Shown here piece after piece: positions 10,345 through 21,790 of a DNA stretch of 64,000 nucleotides. The notes beneath the pieces are model-generated. The model was not told the origin of the DNA and did not search any database. It saw only the letters and a program-made list of their open reading frames with translations. Source of the stretch: Haemaphysalis longicornis (taxonomy: Eukaryota; Arthropoda; Arachnida; Ixodida; Ixodidae); NCBI GenBank assembly GCA_013339765.2, contig JABSTR010000949.1, positions 62,001 through 126,000 on the forward strand. Reading direction: 5' to 3'. The stretch's first letter is position 1; every line of letters begins with the position of its first letter. The position numbers were made by a program, and so were the translations under genes.

Positions 10345-10812
10345 TAAAGGGACACTGCAACACTTCTTTAACTTTTTTATAAAACCTAAATACTTTCAGA
10401 ACGCAGTCAAGAAACACATCCAGTACCTAGAATAGGAGGTCCCAAAGCACCTCAACCAAAATCTACTGATCTATGTCCATCAGATAACTCAGAAACTTGT
10501 CAAGAAATCTTTCTCTCTTTCCCGGTCTTGGGGTTCTTCGAGCGCTCGAACTTCAATCGCTCGAATTACGTCATTACAGTGGTGTAGCGGCTATTGACCC
10601 GCTTTTTTTTTTCAGTTGCAGCCAGTGTATTCCACAGCCACTGCATAAAAAAACAGTCACAAGTGCAAAGCAGAAACGAAAGACGGATCTGCTGCGACGA
10701 CCAAATTACACTGTGGCGCTCCGTGCTGGCGATAACTATAGCTTTCACAATTCTTCCAGGCGCGAAGGAAAGAGCGAAAGCGTTTATCGGAAGTGTTGCT
10801 TAGTCCTTTTAA
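10345..10812 (+). mobile_element. MITE, TAAAGGGAC-type terminal repeats, copy 1
   Basis: A 468-bp element starting TAAAGGGACACTGCAACAC and ending TGCTTAGTCCTTTTAA, which are imperfect inverted repeats. It is homologous along its whole length to 35854-36311 on the other strand. Shared landmarks are TCTCTCTTTCCCGGTCTTGG, CAGTGGTGTAG.GGCTATTG, CGCTCCGT.CTGGCGATAA and TCCAGGCGCGAAGGAAA. It has no coding capacity. The TTAA-like ends could mean TTAA target preference (piggyBac-like), but the target duplication is not clear enough to decide. Confidence 0.78.
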
Positions 10813-10922
10813 AGAGGCTAGGTAGATAAAAAACAACCTTGTTTAACCCGAAATAATTGGCTTCTGGAAACTCAATCGGCTACATTCATGCGCCGAAGAC
10901 CTTTTCTTTACCCGAAAAAAAT

Positions 10923-11102
10923 ACGCAAGAAATGTTCAAAAGGCTTCAAATTTGCGCCAGCAGTGACGGGATACGGGCGGAAGTGACGTAATACGAGCCA
11001 GCACTAAGAAGACGGGTATCAGTGCGTTAAGTGGAGGCGAGCAATTCAAGTGATGCAATCAAACGAAACTAGAGACCCCACTACAAACGCCCAGTCATTT
11101 TT
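10923..11102 (+). repeat. 180-bp direct repeat, left copy
   Basis: This segment recurs at 12432-12610 in the same orientation with about six differences (three substitutions and three single-base indels by eye). Both copies begin ACGCAAGAAATGTTCAAAAG and end AGTCATTTTT. The flanks outside the repeats differ. Together they enclose 1.33 kb holding a GATTG minisatellite and a Helitron-like fragment. The ends do not have the TG...CA form of long terminal repeats. Confidence 0.9.
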
Positions 11103-11262
11103 AGATGCAGAGCATCTGATTCACTCGCCTTGTCCCTCCGGCGTCGTCGTCGTTGTCGGCGTTGTCCACCCCTCTGCCATTCTCCTCGCCGCGCGAGCTG
11201 CGCTCTCCGCCGCTCACCCCCTCTCCTCTCCGATAACGAACTCTCTCGCGAGGGGCATTGGA

Positions 11263-11425
11263 TTGAATTGATTGATTTGATTTGATTGATTTGATTGATT
11301 GGATTGGGATTGGATTGATTGGATTGAATTGGATTGGATTGGATTGGATTGGCTTGGCTTGGCTTGGCTTGATTAGGTTGGATTGGATTTGGATTGGATT
11401 GGATTAAAGTGGATTGGTTGGATTG
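11263..11425 (+). repeat. GATTG pentanucleotide minisatellite
   Basis: About 160 bp of TTGGA/GATTG units, with drift to TTGATTTGATTG at the left and TTGGC at 11353-11375. The long minus-strand frame through this tract gives Asn/Gln/Pro-rich low-complexity sequence and is not a gene. A smaller related tract lies at 49630-49675 on the opposite strand. Confidence 0.85.
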
Positions 11426-11484
11426 TGTTGCGTCATAGCCGCGGCACGTTTGCGTCCTAGCCGCGGCAGACGCGCTGGGCCGGT

Positions 11485-11532
11485 GCATGTGCAGTACTCT
11501 CTCTTCCGCGGTTTCCTCTCCTTCGGGCGCGC
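11485..11532 (+). repeat. short interspersed repeat shared with 20751-20797
   Basis: The reverse complement of this segment matches 20751-20797: both contain GCGCCCGAAGGAGAGGA and then AGTACTGCACATGC with a GA-rich centre. Similarity fades out gradually on both sides (to about 11440 and 20840), so the true element is longer and diverged. Confidence 0.6.
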
Positions 11533-11567
11533 TTGCGCATATAACCGGTGTGCCGTTCTCCGGCGAA

Positions 11568-11662
11568 GCAACATCCACGCTTGGCTCAAGCACCTAGAGT
11601 CCCACGCCGCTTTACAAGTACGCCAACGTCGTCATCGACTGGGACCAGGCTTACGCAGTACC
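11568..11662 (+). pseudogene. Helitron-associated protein fragment (DUF6570-like)
   Basis: The translation NIHAWLKHLES (from about 11572) matches the phrase NILAWLKHLEH in the larger frame at 37795-38550. After one frameshift, YKYANVVIDWDQ matches its YRAIDVRVDWSR. Only some 30 residues remain, with a frameshift and no start, so this is a relic. Proteins with this region accompany Helitron rolling-circle transposons. The segment 11728-11760, shortly downstream, is shared with the foldback at 20408-20536. Confidence 0.6.
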
Positions 11663-11727
11663 CTCAAACGTTTATGCGCGCTATAAAACGCGTTCCCTTC
11701 GCCGCTCCGCCTATGCGTCGCATCTAC

Positions 11728-11760
11728 ACAGGGGTTCTCGCGAGGGGAGGTGGGAGTTAT
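11728..11760 (+). repeat. single arm of the 20.4-kb foldback repeat
   Basis: GGGGTTCTCGCGAGGGGAGG followed by TGGGAGTTATT resembles the right arm of the foldback at 20504-20536 (AGGGATTCTC...AGGGGAGGTGGGCGTAA). It lies 70 bp downstream of the Helitron-like fragment, so it may belong to the same family. Confidence 0.5.
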
Positions 11761-12431
11761 TGTACAATTAGAGGTGCAAGCGGGAGTGAGTCTAACTGCA
11801 ATTACGTACGCCTGCAGGACTGTCTTAGTACGTGCCACAGAATGCGACGAGCCTCGGCCTATGATTTAGGAGAATTGTAGAATAAGAAGTGCTATAACTA
11901 CAATTACGTAGGACTGAAATTGAATAGCAGAAAAGCGGAATACCTTTTCAACGGCCTTAAAACTTCTGTCACGGCACCTACTGAAGAATTTAACCCACTC
12001 CCCTTCTCAGTCCCCTCACTTCCCTCCTCGGGTATATAGCGCCCTCCTTTTGTCAATACATCAACTACCCCCTCGTCGAAACGAGAACAATGGGGGAACG
12101 CGAAGTTTTCCAAAATCAAGTCCAACACGAAAAGTAGGAACTGTGTATGAGGATTACTTGACATTGGCAGTATAGTCGGTTAGATGGAAGAGGGCCATTG
12201 AACATTTATGCCAACAGTTTCGCAAGGGCTTCAGTCAGGTCCCTCTGCGGTCTGAGAGTGGCGAGAGCGGAGAGGACGTCCAAAGCCTTTTAGATGTCGT
12301 CTCTCTTCCAAGTCCTATTCATTGCATGCATAAAGCATTTGTGTTACTTGCTGGGATTCCCCGCAAAGTTGCCGCCTGATGCAGTTTCGTCGAGGATGCG
12401 CGAGTTGCGCACGGGTCAGGGAACGGAACAG

Positions 12432-12610
12432 ACGCAAGAAATGTTCAAAAGACTTCAAATTTTGCGCAGCAGTGACGGGATACGGGGAGAAGTGACGTAA
12501 TACGAGCCAGCACTAAGAAGACGGGTATCAGTGCGTTAAGTGGAGGCGAGCATTCAAGTGATGCAATCAAACGAAACTAGAGACCCCACTACAAACGCCC
12601 AGTCATTTTT
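12432..12610 (+). repeat. 180-bp direct repeat, right copy
   Basis: Right-hand partner of 10923-11102, about 97% identical by eye. The sequence to its left (GAACGGAACAG) and to its right (CTTGGCTATGG) differs from that around the left copy, so the duplication covers exactly this segment. It contains AGTGACGGGATACGG and GAAGTGACGTAATACGAGCC. Confidence 0.9.
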
Positions 12611-13280
12611 CTTGGCTATGGCTCAGGTAGGTGGCCGCCAATCGCACAAAACGAGGTTCTGTGACGTCATAAAGACGTCATGAGAAAGTGACTGGGGAGT
12701 CACCACTGCTTCACCTGTCTGCTTTAATATCTCCACTATTGGCATGAAGTCTGCGATAAAATTGGTATCATTGTTATCGGCGCAAAGCAGTCTTTTTAAT
12801 GAACCAGACTTGTATTTTATCTTCATGTCCCCTTTGAAGCAGCGCAGTGTTCGTGTGCTATTACAATGTGCACTGCACAGGCGAAGGCGGCGGTGGTATG
12901 CTAAAAACCTCCCCGCAACTTATAAAGATTTAAAAGCCAAGCTTTACTACTTCCGTCCAGAGGTTTCGCCGTGTATGCGCTAGTTCACCTTTTGACCTGA
13001 GACACACCCCCTGCGACACACCCCTTGAGGCACATCGCGTGAATCTCCGGGCCCGCTTTCGGCGCTGCGCAGAAGGCCCCGTTTCCAGTCGTTCTGCTCA
13101 ACTAGCGGCGTCGGCCGCCAAGGTTGCGGGCGCTCAGCTGATCGGCAGCCGACCAACCCCGCCGCCTCGCACGCATGCGCCGCTGAGTCGTCTCTGGCTA
13201 CGTGACTCGTCTTGCGCCTGGCGAAGAGGAACGCCGCGTTCGCCCTGAATGAAAGCGAGGCTGGGACTACTCCTGTGAGC
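12611..13280. other. unassigned DNA
   Basis: No gene recognised. The patch 13030-13250 is GC-rich with many CpGs; its plus-strand frame is Arg/Ala/Ser-rich and has no recognisable domain. Confidence 0.35.
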
Positions 13281-14220
13281 GTTGCACGGCATAGAGTTTC
13301 TTAGTAAGTATACTAGACAGGAAACTGCGCCTCGTAAGCCATGTCGTCATGGGGGTTCATAGGAATACATCCTTTTTGGCTTAGGCTTGGCATGACAACT
13401 GGATTTCTTAAGCGGTTTTTTGGGATTTGCTTTCTTCACTATGCATTCACACGTTTACGAGCTATACAAGGAAGCCGAAATCTTCCCGTTTCTGTGGGTA
13501 GCCGTGTTCAGTGAAACAGCAGGCAATGCGTGATCGCACCTGACGTTGCTCATGCCGCAATCGAAGGACGTATGACTGAGCGGGTAATATGCCGCCGCGA
13601 AATTTGTAGCCGACGAAAAGAAGAAACAAAACGTACTTCGACGAAGACAAGATACGGCAGGTACGGGCGCTTGTATGCGTCCTATCTTGTCATCGTCCAC
13701 GACTGTTTAACGCCACGTTTTCATTTTTCTTGTTATACTAGCTGGCGGTCGCGGTGCACCGGTTCACCACGAAGGCAACGTTTTCATAGGCACGCTCAAA
13801 AAACTTTGGAAACTCTTGAAACAACTTACTTTTTGAAATAAAGGTAAAATGATTGAAATTACATTCTATAATGATTTACCCCCCAAATAATAACGTTGTT
13901 CGTAACTACAACCTTGGCCTGCGGAATAGCAGGCACAACCGTTCCGGAAAAAATACGCTTTACTTCTTTTTTTCTTAGTTTTAAAACAGCCTGTTTTTAT
14001 TTTCCACTTTCATAGTTGCACACTATTCTTCGCGTTTTTGTGGCACTTTGTTTAAATTTGCGGTCACTAAAACGTTTCAATCCAAGCCAATGATGAAACT
14101 AGGGCGAGCGTGATGTATAATGGTGGTCCATGGCGACACAAACGGCCTTGATGTGAGCCGCATAGACGCTAGCGCCAGATTCCTCTCTAGTGTATACTGT
14201 AAGAAACTCTATGTTGCACG
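13281..14220. mobile_element. candidate element bounded by inverted repeats
   Basis: The left end (13281-13322, GTTGCACGGCATAGAGTTTC and TATACTAGACAGGAAACTG) matches the reverse complement of the right end (14179-14220, CTCTCTAGTGTATACTG and AAGAAACTCTATGTTGCACG) with a few changes and one indel. The 0.94 kb between them has no frame with recognisable transposase motifs. It may be a non-autonomous DNA element, or two separate copies of one short repeat in opposite orientation. Confidence 0.5.
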
Positions 14221-16904
14221 GGACCGAACGGCTTTGAGACGTGGTCGGCAATGGAGCGACACAAAGGTTAACCGAAGGAAACCAAGACTCAACCTGCAGA
14301 CGACGCCAAGCTTTTGCTTTGCATGTCCAAGGTTGGCTGAGCTACTCAGCGACCATTTTTTTGTTTACTACATGGGTGGCCGTTTTCTGGCAACTGTTTT
14401 TCTTTACTGTTTTCTGCGATTCTTTCCGGTCAGTTAAGGTCCACAAATGCGTCTGCCTCCCTTTCGAGCCGCAGCTTTTTTTTTAATTGGTGTGAACCGT
14501 CGAGTTTTCAGTTTCTTTTTCCCCGCACTTAAAATGACCATCAGGCCAGCCTCGTTTCACACCCTTGTCGGGTACAAGATCCGCATTACGGCAACTTAGC
14601 TCAACTGCAGCGGTAAGGCACTTAGAATGCCAGGAGCGCAGCCGTTCTAACGCACCGGCGATTAAGGGGAGTAATAATTTAGTGGCGAAAACTCGCCTGT
14701 ACGCAACAAGGCAGCGCGATCCGGTAAGCACGGGTAAAGACAGTGTTTCCATACGCGATTTCCGTGCCAGACACGCTCTGTTAACGCCTTCTTTCTCCAC
14801 TTTTCCTTCGCTGCCGGCGTTGTAAGAGTTTGGCACCGATCTTCCCTTTCTTTCTTTCGTTTATTTATTTTCACTTTTTTTTTCGATCGTGGAGAGTAGG
14901 GTTTCAGCTGACCCGCGTAACCTGTGCCTGCTCGGAATCCCTAAAAGAGTTGACAAGGATCTTAGTGGGCTGGCATACGCTGCAATCACGTCGTATATAC
15001 CCGAAGAGCAGCGAGAAGTCGTTTAGAGGAGAGAAAAATGTCTTGTGAAATAAGTGGTTGGGCGTAATCGACGACGGAAAGTCGATCGTCCCTGAGGAGT
15101 GGTCGAGTGCAGTACTCCATCTTTTTATTACCCTCTCCCTCGGCGCCCCTTATGCATGAGTCCGTCAAGTAAGCGCGGTATTTACTGCCGCTTACAAGTG
15201 TTTAGAACAGGCCCGCGGAGATTACTCTTACATCTCACGTCGAAGAATATCGGCCGGGGAGAAAAAAGAGATTTGAGACATGCGTAGCGAGGCAATAATT
15301 TGCTCCTTCTTTTTTTTCTTTTTCTGTCACCATCTTCTCCGCTCGTCCTTGAGGAAAAGCGAGTCGTTTGCAACTGAGGCCGGTTGCCCGTTTGCCGAGA
15401 CGAGTGTCGCCGCGCGCACGATGGCAACTTTGGCACGCGGCTTTATGCCTGGCGACGACAGGTGGTATCCGGCGGGCAGCGAAATATGTCCAGCAGTTTG
15501 AAACCTCGCCAACGAAACTCATGGAAAAGCGCACGGGTATAATCCCCGCATTTTTTTTTGCTAGATGATTTTTATCCCCATTCATGGCTGCGCACTTAAT
15601 AGAGGGACGCTAAAGTGAATAAACAAGCTGTCCTGTCCAACGACGTTGCGGTGGCTAGCTGATGAAGGTGCCGCATTCGGCTGTAGCAGCGCCTTCGCCA
15701 GCTGGGAAACGAAGAAACCGCGCAAGTTGGAGCCTCCTATACCCTGAAAATCTTTAGTACTTTAATGACGTCGTCACAGGTTGTAAATGTTTATTAGTGA
15801 CGCCTAAAATAACTGCGCAAACTTTCTTCCCATTTTCTAAGTAGCTTATGGAGGTGGTGTTCAGATGAGCGTTGTCTTTGTCACGATTTGATGCGGTAGA
15901 TGTCCTAAAAGTGTTTTCACAACCCCATCAACGTATTTCCTAACTTTCAGCACTAAATTGTAGCATTTTCTCGATTATAAGCAACCCCATACTTTTTAGT
16001 AGGTAGCAGGCACACGATAAAAAGCACCTTCACCTTCGTGTGCCAATTTTTTTCTAACTTTATCTTTCTTTGCTCGAGAGGGAGTCATAAAGGGCTTAAA
16101 TTCGAGAAAATTGTGTAGTTTCCGGCTGCACAGGTTGCTTATGCGAATGTCAATAGAAATATTTCATCAGTTTAAGAACATTTACCATTAACGAGGTTAA
16201 ATGATTACTGCAGCTCCCTTAAACAAATGTTAACACATTCAACAATAATTCTTAGCCACTTAAATTTGTGTAATTGTATTTTGGCTCTAAATGTTACCTG
16301 GAAACAGATTTGAGCCTTTATTATGGAAATTTCCCTATCGATGAGGTTAAAATCAATATTACCTGACTGTCCGTTTAGTTTGGGTTTCGTTGCTTTGAAA
16401 TCAGAATTAAGGGGCAGCTGCAGTTCTACAATGCGTCGATATGTATGCCAGCCAGGAGGCAGTGATTCACGAACCCTGAAAAAAGAAAAAAGACAGCAGT
16501 CTCATTTGATTACACTTATAGACTTCCCTGCAAATATGGCAAAAAGAAGGGGTTGGGGCGAAAGTCGATCCGGAAGCAATAGCGTCAGAAAAAGACACAA
16601 CGGGTGATAAGCGTCCCAGCCATCTGTACACCTATCAGGTGCTAAATTGTCGTTACAAGGAAAGCTGAGGTGTACCTGCCGGAGGATAGTGGTCTTTTTC
16701 TGTGAAAAGGGAAATTTATTCTCGACCATCGTCTGTACAGATTTCGCCGTGCCCTGCTTACGAGAGTACGCGCCGTGGGCATCAGATAAACGCGGCCAGC
16801 GCACGTCGGCACTGTCGGGAGCCGTTCTATTCTGCACAGGCGTGCTGTTTTTTGAGATTTTTAAAGACGCTAGTCTTTCTTGGGCTACTTAAACCCAGAA
16901 ATAT
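14221..16904. other. unassigned DNA
   Basis: No gene recognised over 2.7 kb. Frames of 60-120 codons overlap on both strands around 14480-15590 with no conserved motif. TAATAGAGGGACGCTAAAGTG at 15596 resembles the start of a TAAAGGGAC-type inverted-repeat element, but I could not find its partner. Confidence 0.35.
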
Positions 16905-16975
16905 TGGTCTGTCTGTATGTCTGTTTGTCCGTCCGTCCGTCTGTGGATCGGTTCAGCCACCAGGCCAAATCGAAA
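16905..16975 (+). repeat. TCTG/TCCG-rich short repeat
   Basis: CTGTCTGTATGTCTG and three TCCG units are followed by GATCGGTTCAGCCACCAGGCC. It pairs with 1559-1625 in the opposite orientation. It is a dispersed short repeat of unknown class. Confidence 0.55.
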
Positions 16976-17124
16976 TGAAGTCTGCGCAATAGTCTTATTT
17001 ACTCAGAGCTAAATATAAACGTCTAAGTCCGGTGTCAATGTTCATACTTGTCAACATTGTTGAACAAGAACAAGACATTACGCAAATATAAGACATAAAA
17101 TCAATACACAAAGGGTATTTACAG

Positions 17125-17194
17125 TGACACCTTGAAAAACCTCTCTTGACACCTCTCTAAGTCCGGGTTTTTTGCGCTGTTTTTCAAGGTGTCA
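17125..17194. repeat. inverted repeat with 16-bp arms
   Basis: TGACACCTTGAAAAAC (17125-17140) and GTTTTTCAAGGTGTCA (17179-17194) are perfect reverse complements separated by 38 bp. The sequence on both sides (ACAGTG to the left, ATGCATACCCAACTAGCCC to the right) resembles pieces at 5065-5140 and 60735-60770. The hairpin is therefore probably part of a dispersed element and not a terminator. Confidence 0.65.
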
Positions 17195-18078
17195 TGCATA
17201 CCCAACTAGCCCAAAGTCAAGCTTTATTGCGTATTTACAGTGTTCCTTTATAAGAAAATACATAGATGCTTGATTTTGGGGAAATTAAATACTAAATCCA
17301 CTGCAGAAAAAAAAATCACACTGTCGCCTGCTGTCGCCCGCGCCACTATATCTTTTGGCGGCATTTTAAGAAATCAAGTGGCAACAGTTACGAAAGGTTC
17401 CACTAGATAGGTTCCACGTTCTGCTTGCAACGCGCGTGGAGTCGGGAAACGCGGTTCTATAAACGTTGAAGTAGGGCGCCTCGATTCACGTGCGTCTTTG
17501 CCGTACGGCAGCGCTGGCATCGAGCAACCCGGCCAGGAGCAGTGGAATGCGGTACATTTAAAATCATTTAAGCAAACCTGTGGCGTCTTTACCTTGGGAG
17601 GAGCGCGACGGAAGATGAACAACATGAGAGGTGAGCGGAAAAGCGAAGGGAGGCATTTACTTGGCAAATGACGACAAAGACTACCGTCTTTTGTGAGCAT
17701 TTGCAACGAAAGGAGCAGATACGCGGCCAATTTTTTCTTCTCCGAAGTGAGCTAAGTCCGAAAACCGAAACTAAATCAGATAAAACTTTAGTGACAGAAA
17801 AAAACTCGCCAACTTTCATCTAGAAAACAAGTTGCAACAAAATGGGTCTGATAACTACCGGCGAACGTGTGCGCAGATCGTATTTCGGGTCGAAAACGAG
17901 CCAAATCCATTTTTGTGATGGGAGTGGGCTGTTTGGTTCGAACATCAAATAACCAACATGGCAGCCTTTTTTGTGAGGCCCCGCCTGACCTTGGACTGTT
18001 AGACTGGATGACATAGCTATTTAAGATATTAGTAAATAATAATAAAATAACTAATTAATAACCTAAATAATTTTTATT
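17195..18078. other. unassigned DNA
   Basis: No gene or repeat recognised. A minus-strand frame at 17374-17730 has no conserved motif. Confidence 0.35.
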
Positions 18079-18250
18079 ACTTCAACTTCAACTTCAACTT
18101 TATTGAGCATTTCGTACATAGAAATGCGAGGACAAACACAAAAAGCTGCAAAACTGCAGCTTGACGAGGTGTTTGCCCCTATTGTGGCCGTAAACTTCTT
18201 CCAGCTGACGTGTAAAACACCACATAAATAGGTTTGACTGCTTTGCATTT
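18079..18250 (-). mobile_element. LINE 3' end with GAAGTT tail
   Basis: On the minus strand the segment ends AATGCTCAATAAAGTTG followed by repeated GAAGTT units (18079-18100). AATAAAG plus a simple-repeat tail is the ending seen on the coding LINE fragments of this window. No coding motif remains, so the clade is unknown. Confidence 0.5.
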
Positions 18251-20407
18251 AGGTCCCGTAACAAAGTCTCGCTGTTTTCTCAAATTCTGTTTTGGTGGAT
18301 TTCACTCATTTCAAAAAAAAAAAAATCCTCAATCTGGTCGGACTACGCAGCAATTTTTCAACCCGCCTGCCCTACCATGAGTATCTTAATGCTTGTAAAC
18401 CACTAGCCAGGGCTTTGGAGGTGACTTCAAAAGTAACCGGAACACGGTCTTGTAAATTTACAGGAAGTTCTCTCCGGAAGCTGCCTGGCTGCATTGGTGT
18501 GGGTTTAAATGAGTCCTCCCTAATAGAAAAAGCTTCCTGTAAACCGTGAATGGCTGTCATAACGCGAGTAAGACAAATATTTTGTGATATTCAGAAACGC
18601 TTGCTCTAATTACTTATGACGGCAACTGTAAGTCTCCGCATTCGTGCGGTTTTCAAGCTAGTCGCAAAAGCGCAGCCACCATTGCCGCACCTTCATAATG
18701 CCTAAACCAAAAGTGGTGGTCAATCGTCCTTGCCTTTTTTTTTTTTTTTGCTTTCCCTCCTAATTGAAGCTGCAAGAACCGACCCATCAGCACAGATGTG
18801 ACGCATCAGCGTGTGTGCTAGGCGAACAACACCGCGGAGCACGATCGCAGTGTCCCGAGTGCTGAGGCAGCATCAGGTCGAGCGGGCAGTCCGACTGACA
18901 GCTGCTGCTGCTGGGATAGCCAGCCGACTCATTAAATACCCCAGTCACGTACTCGCAGGGGACGTCTTGCAGTGGCTCCTCTGTGGCAGCGAGTGAGTCT
19001 GCCGCTAATCGCTGCCGCGAGAAAGGCGTCCCCTTATTTGTCCCCGGTTGTTTTTGCGGTGATTCTGTTTGCGGCTGTACAGGGGCCCAGAATGTATACT
19101 CCTTAATTAAAGCTGCACTCGAGTTACCTCTTTTTTGAATTTCTGTATAGGGGTATGAGTAATGCAGCCTTCTATTTCTAGTCTGTATACTTTCTAAAAG
19201 CGTCGGATTGGGTGGGGGGGTGAACTTTGCTATCCCTTCCTTAAGAAAGTTGAGAGAACCGCGAAAACTTTCTCACATCGAAGCTGCGTCAATGCGTCAA
19301 AAGTGCGTCAAAACCATCGCTAAAAGTGCGCCCAAACTTCGCTGAAATTTCCTGCGTCCAATCGATCGTCAGACCTTCCAAGACCCAAATCGCAAACGAA
19401 GAACGAATCCATGCGACGATTTTTCGCGCACCAAGTAAGAATTTTTTTGCCATTTTTCGCGCACAAACGATCTAAATGTATACCGATACGTGGTTTATGA
19501 GACAAAGATATACTGTTGTACTCTTACTACTATTATTCATTATCGATTAGTGTAATGATCTTATCGGCAACCGTTTCTTTTTCGAGATTTTCATACAACC
19601 GTTTTGACAAAATGGAAACCCGGTTTCACGCACGCGCCATGTATCCAGATATTTGATCAGAGCTTTTCGGCCGCCCAACCGGTCTACGGAAAAATGCATT
19701 CGTTTTTCGACAGAATGCCATCGGTCCAACTAAGAAAGCTTTCACTGCAAATCGAATAAAAGCACGCTGATTTTTCTCGTGCTTTGTGAGATAACTCGGA
19801 AACCTACGAAAGCTCATAACGGCCGCTATTACATCACGTTAAAATCCCATTAGGCTATCAAACGTTAAGCGAGATTGTTTGGATATTATATGTTGCCCCA
19901 ATACAGCTTCAACAGCTTCAGAAGCAGTGGGAATGTTCACGCATGACTAAGGTGTTAGTTTCTCTTGCAAATCGGGTCGTAAATTGGATCTGGCAAGAAA
20001 ATGTTCCCAAGAAAATATGAGAATTCGTCCTTCTACTCGGGAATGAATGTACGATTAAAGCTGAAGCGTAAGTTCTCTCTTTTCTTTCTTTTTTTTTTAT
20101 GCCCTATTTGTTAATCTGTCCATTGCCGTATGTGGGCGTGAGCTATGCAACACTTGTGAAAGCACATTTCTTGCAAGACTAACCCAATTATCTATAGACT
20201 TCGTGAAATGTAACGCAAATTGAACACACTGGACATCAGAGAGCGTATTCTTGTCGCGCACCATGTAAACGCGTCACAGGTCTCTTGTCTTTGCTCGAGC
20301 ACGGAATGTGCAATCCAAAACCCCAGGTTACGTGCTCGATTAATCATGAATCCCATGGAATGTTAAAAAAATTCTTGCAAAATTTATGGGTGGATCTTAA
20401 AAAAAAG
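18251..20407. other. unassigned DNA
   Basis: No gene recognised over 2.1 kb. AAAAAAAAAAAA at 18313 and T-runs at 18738 and 20089 are simple. The phrase ATTTTTCGCGCAC occurs twice at 19418-19465, a small local duplication. Confidence 0.35.
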
Positions 20408-20536
20408 TTACGCCCACCTCCCCTCGCGGGAACCCTGGTGTGATGCAACGCATCTCATGGGGGTTCCATTGGCGTTTTCCATCGTATTGATTACGCTTAT
20501 AGCAGGGATTCTCACGCGAAGGGGAGGTGGGCGTAA
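20408..20536. repeat. foldback element
   Basis: The left arm (20408-20435, TTACGCCCACCTCCCCTCGC) and right arm (20504-20536, ending GGGGAGGTGGGCGTAA) are imperfect reverse complements of about 30 bp around a 68-bp centre. One arm recurs at 11728-11760. It is a small foldback or MITE; the target duplication is not evident. Confidence 0.65.
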
Positions 20537-20750
20537 TTTTCCATTTTCACCATGCAATGCACATGCAGTACACGTATGCTCAGCTACGGTCTTTATTGCA
20601 GACGAGAATGAGTGCCTTGGGGTCCGTAAAGTGCACAGTTAGGGGCTCGACGATTGTCGAGTACTGCGAGAGAGTGCAAGCGCAATGCGGACGACCGTCG
20701 ACCGCGTCGACTGAGACCGTCGGAGCGCGGCTTGCCGCTTTATATTCACA

Positions 20751-20797
20751 GCGCCCGAAGGAGAGGAGAGCGCGGAGAGAGATAGTACTGCACATGC
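20751..20797 (-). repeat. short interspersed repeat shared with 11485-11532
   Basis: Inverted partner of 11485-11532 (GCGCCCGAAGGAGAGGA, then AGTACTGCACATGC). Because this pair and the foldback/11728 pair lie in the same two regions, the 11.4-11.8 kb and 20.4-20.9 kb segments may be relics of one larger element. Confidence 0.55.
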
Positions 20798-20837
20798 GGA
20801 GCGCACGCAGCGCCGAGCGCAGCGCCGCCACCGGCGC

Positions 20838-21713
20838 CTAGCAACGGAGTGAGAGCGTGCTGCGCCAACCCCGCAGTGTTTGGCGAGAGAAGTGTTTGCT
20901 ATCGGAGAGAGGAGAGGAGGAGAGGCGCAGCTGTGCGGACAACGCCGGACAGACGCAGGAAGGACAGAGGGGCGAGCATGAGATGCGCTACATCTAAAAC
21001 CCAATCAGCGTCTATTGCCATTCCTTGGCCAACATAAAGGTCGGGCCGACGGGCACACCTTGCTCCGGCTTCAGTAGCAGGCTGCAACACGGTGTCTCTT
21101 GTGTCAACCGCGCTTTGCTCTAACCGTCTCAGTGGTCTCGTGTGCTGACCATAGCAGTGGCTTTGGTTGCTTCTCACTTCTTTTCTTGACCGCCAGTACC
21201 AACACTTGGTCGCCGTCATTCCAATTCCATTATGTTTCGCCGCCTGCTCGGCCTTGCACTCGTGCCACACTCGTGCAACTCGTGCCAGCAGCGGGAGTGC
21301 GTGGGGAGGGGGAGAGTGTGTGGTGTGGCATCGAACGCGACACAGACGCTCCCGCCGCCACTCCCGTGGATGCCGCCGGCCGACAAGACGATGAGTTGGG
21401 CGCACTTCTTTGGACGTGCGTCCCGGTCAATACTGTCTTGTTTCGCGAATGTCTACAACCCACTAAAACCAAAAACAGATTCGCTTGGCAACAGATTCGC
21501 TCGGCCGCATAGGGCCGCACCGCCTCGCGTTGGAAGTCCTCCTCATACCCCTGCTACGGGGGCGCCGTCAAGCCCTCAGGACCGCATGTCGTCCGACTGA
21601 AAGACCACCACTGAGCTGCTAAGTGGCGTTTTTTTTTTTTCAATGGCATTGGATTGAGATGCCATCCCAGCCCCAGGAGCACCGCCAGCGACCTTTGAGA
21701 CCCTCAACAGCCT
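20838..21713. other. GC-rich unassigned DNA
   Basis: Several overlapping frames of 70-170 codons lie on both strands here (20899-21405 minus is the longest). All are Arg/Ala/Ser/Pro-rich, as expected from GC-rich non-coding sequence, and none shows a recognisable domain. No gene is claimed. Confidence 0.4.
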
Positions 21714-21790
21714 CGAATACACAAGCTTGTTCTTCCGAATACACAAGCTTGTTCGAATACACAAGCTTGTTCTCGAATACAAGCTTGTCC
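21714..21790 (+). repeat. short tandem repeat, 19-20-bp unit x4
   Basis: Four units of CGAATACACAAGCTTGTTC, with TT/CT spacers and a shortened last unit. Each unit contains the palindrome ACAAGCTTGT. The unit drives the repeated phrase in the short frames that cross it. Confidence 0.85.

Noticed and set aside
11081..11593. 170-codon minus-strand frame
   Set aside because: It reads through the GATTG minisatellite, which gives repeated Asn/Gln/Pro/Ile words.
10923..12610. Miniature LTR retrotransposon (TRIM)
   Set aside because: The direct repeats lack TG...CA ends, and no primer-binding site or polypurine tract is evident next to them.
20639..21512. Cluster of long overlapping frames on both strands
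   Set aside because: GC-rich sequence depleted of stops; predicted peptides are Arg/Ser-rich without domains. Part of it is a dispersed repeat (20751-20797).
21714..21790. CRISPR-like array
   Set aside because: The short repeats have no unique spacers. The units are contiguous and the setting is a eukaryotic genome.
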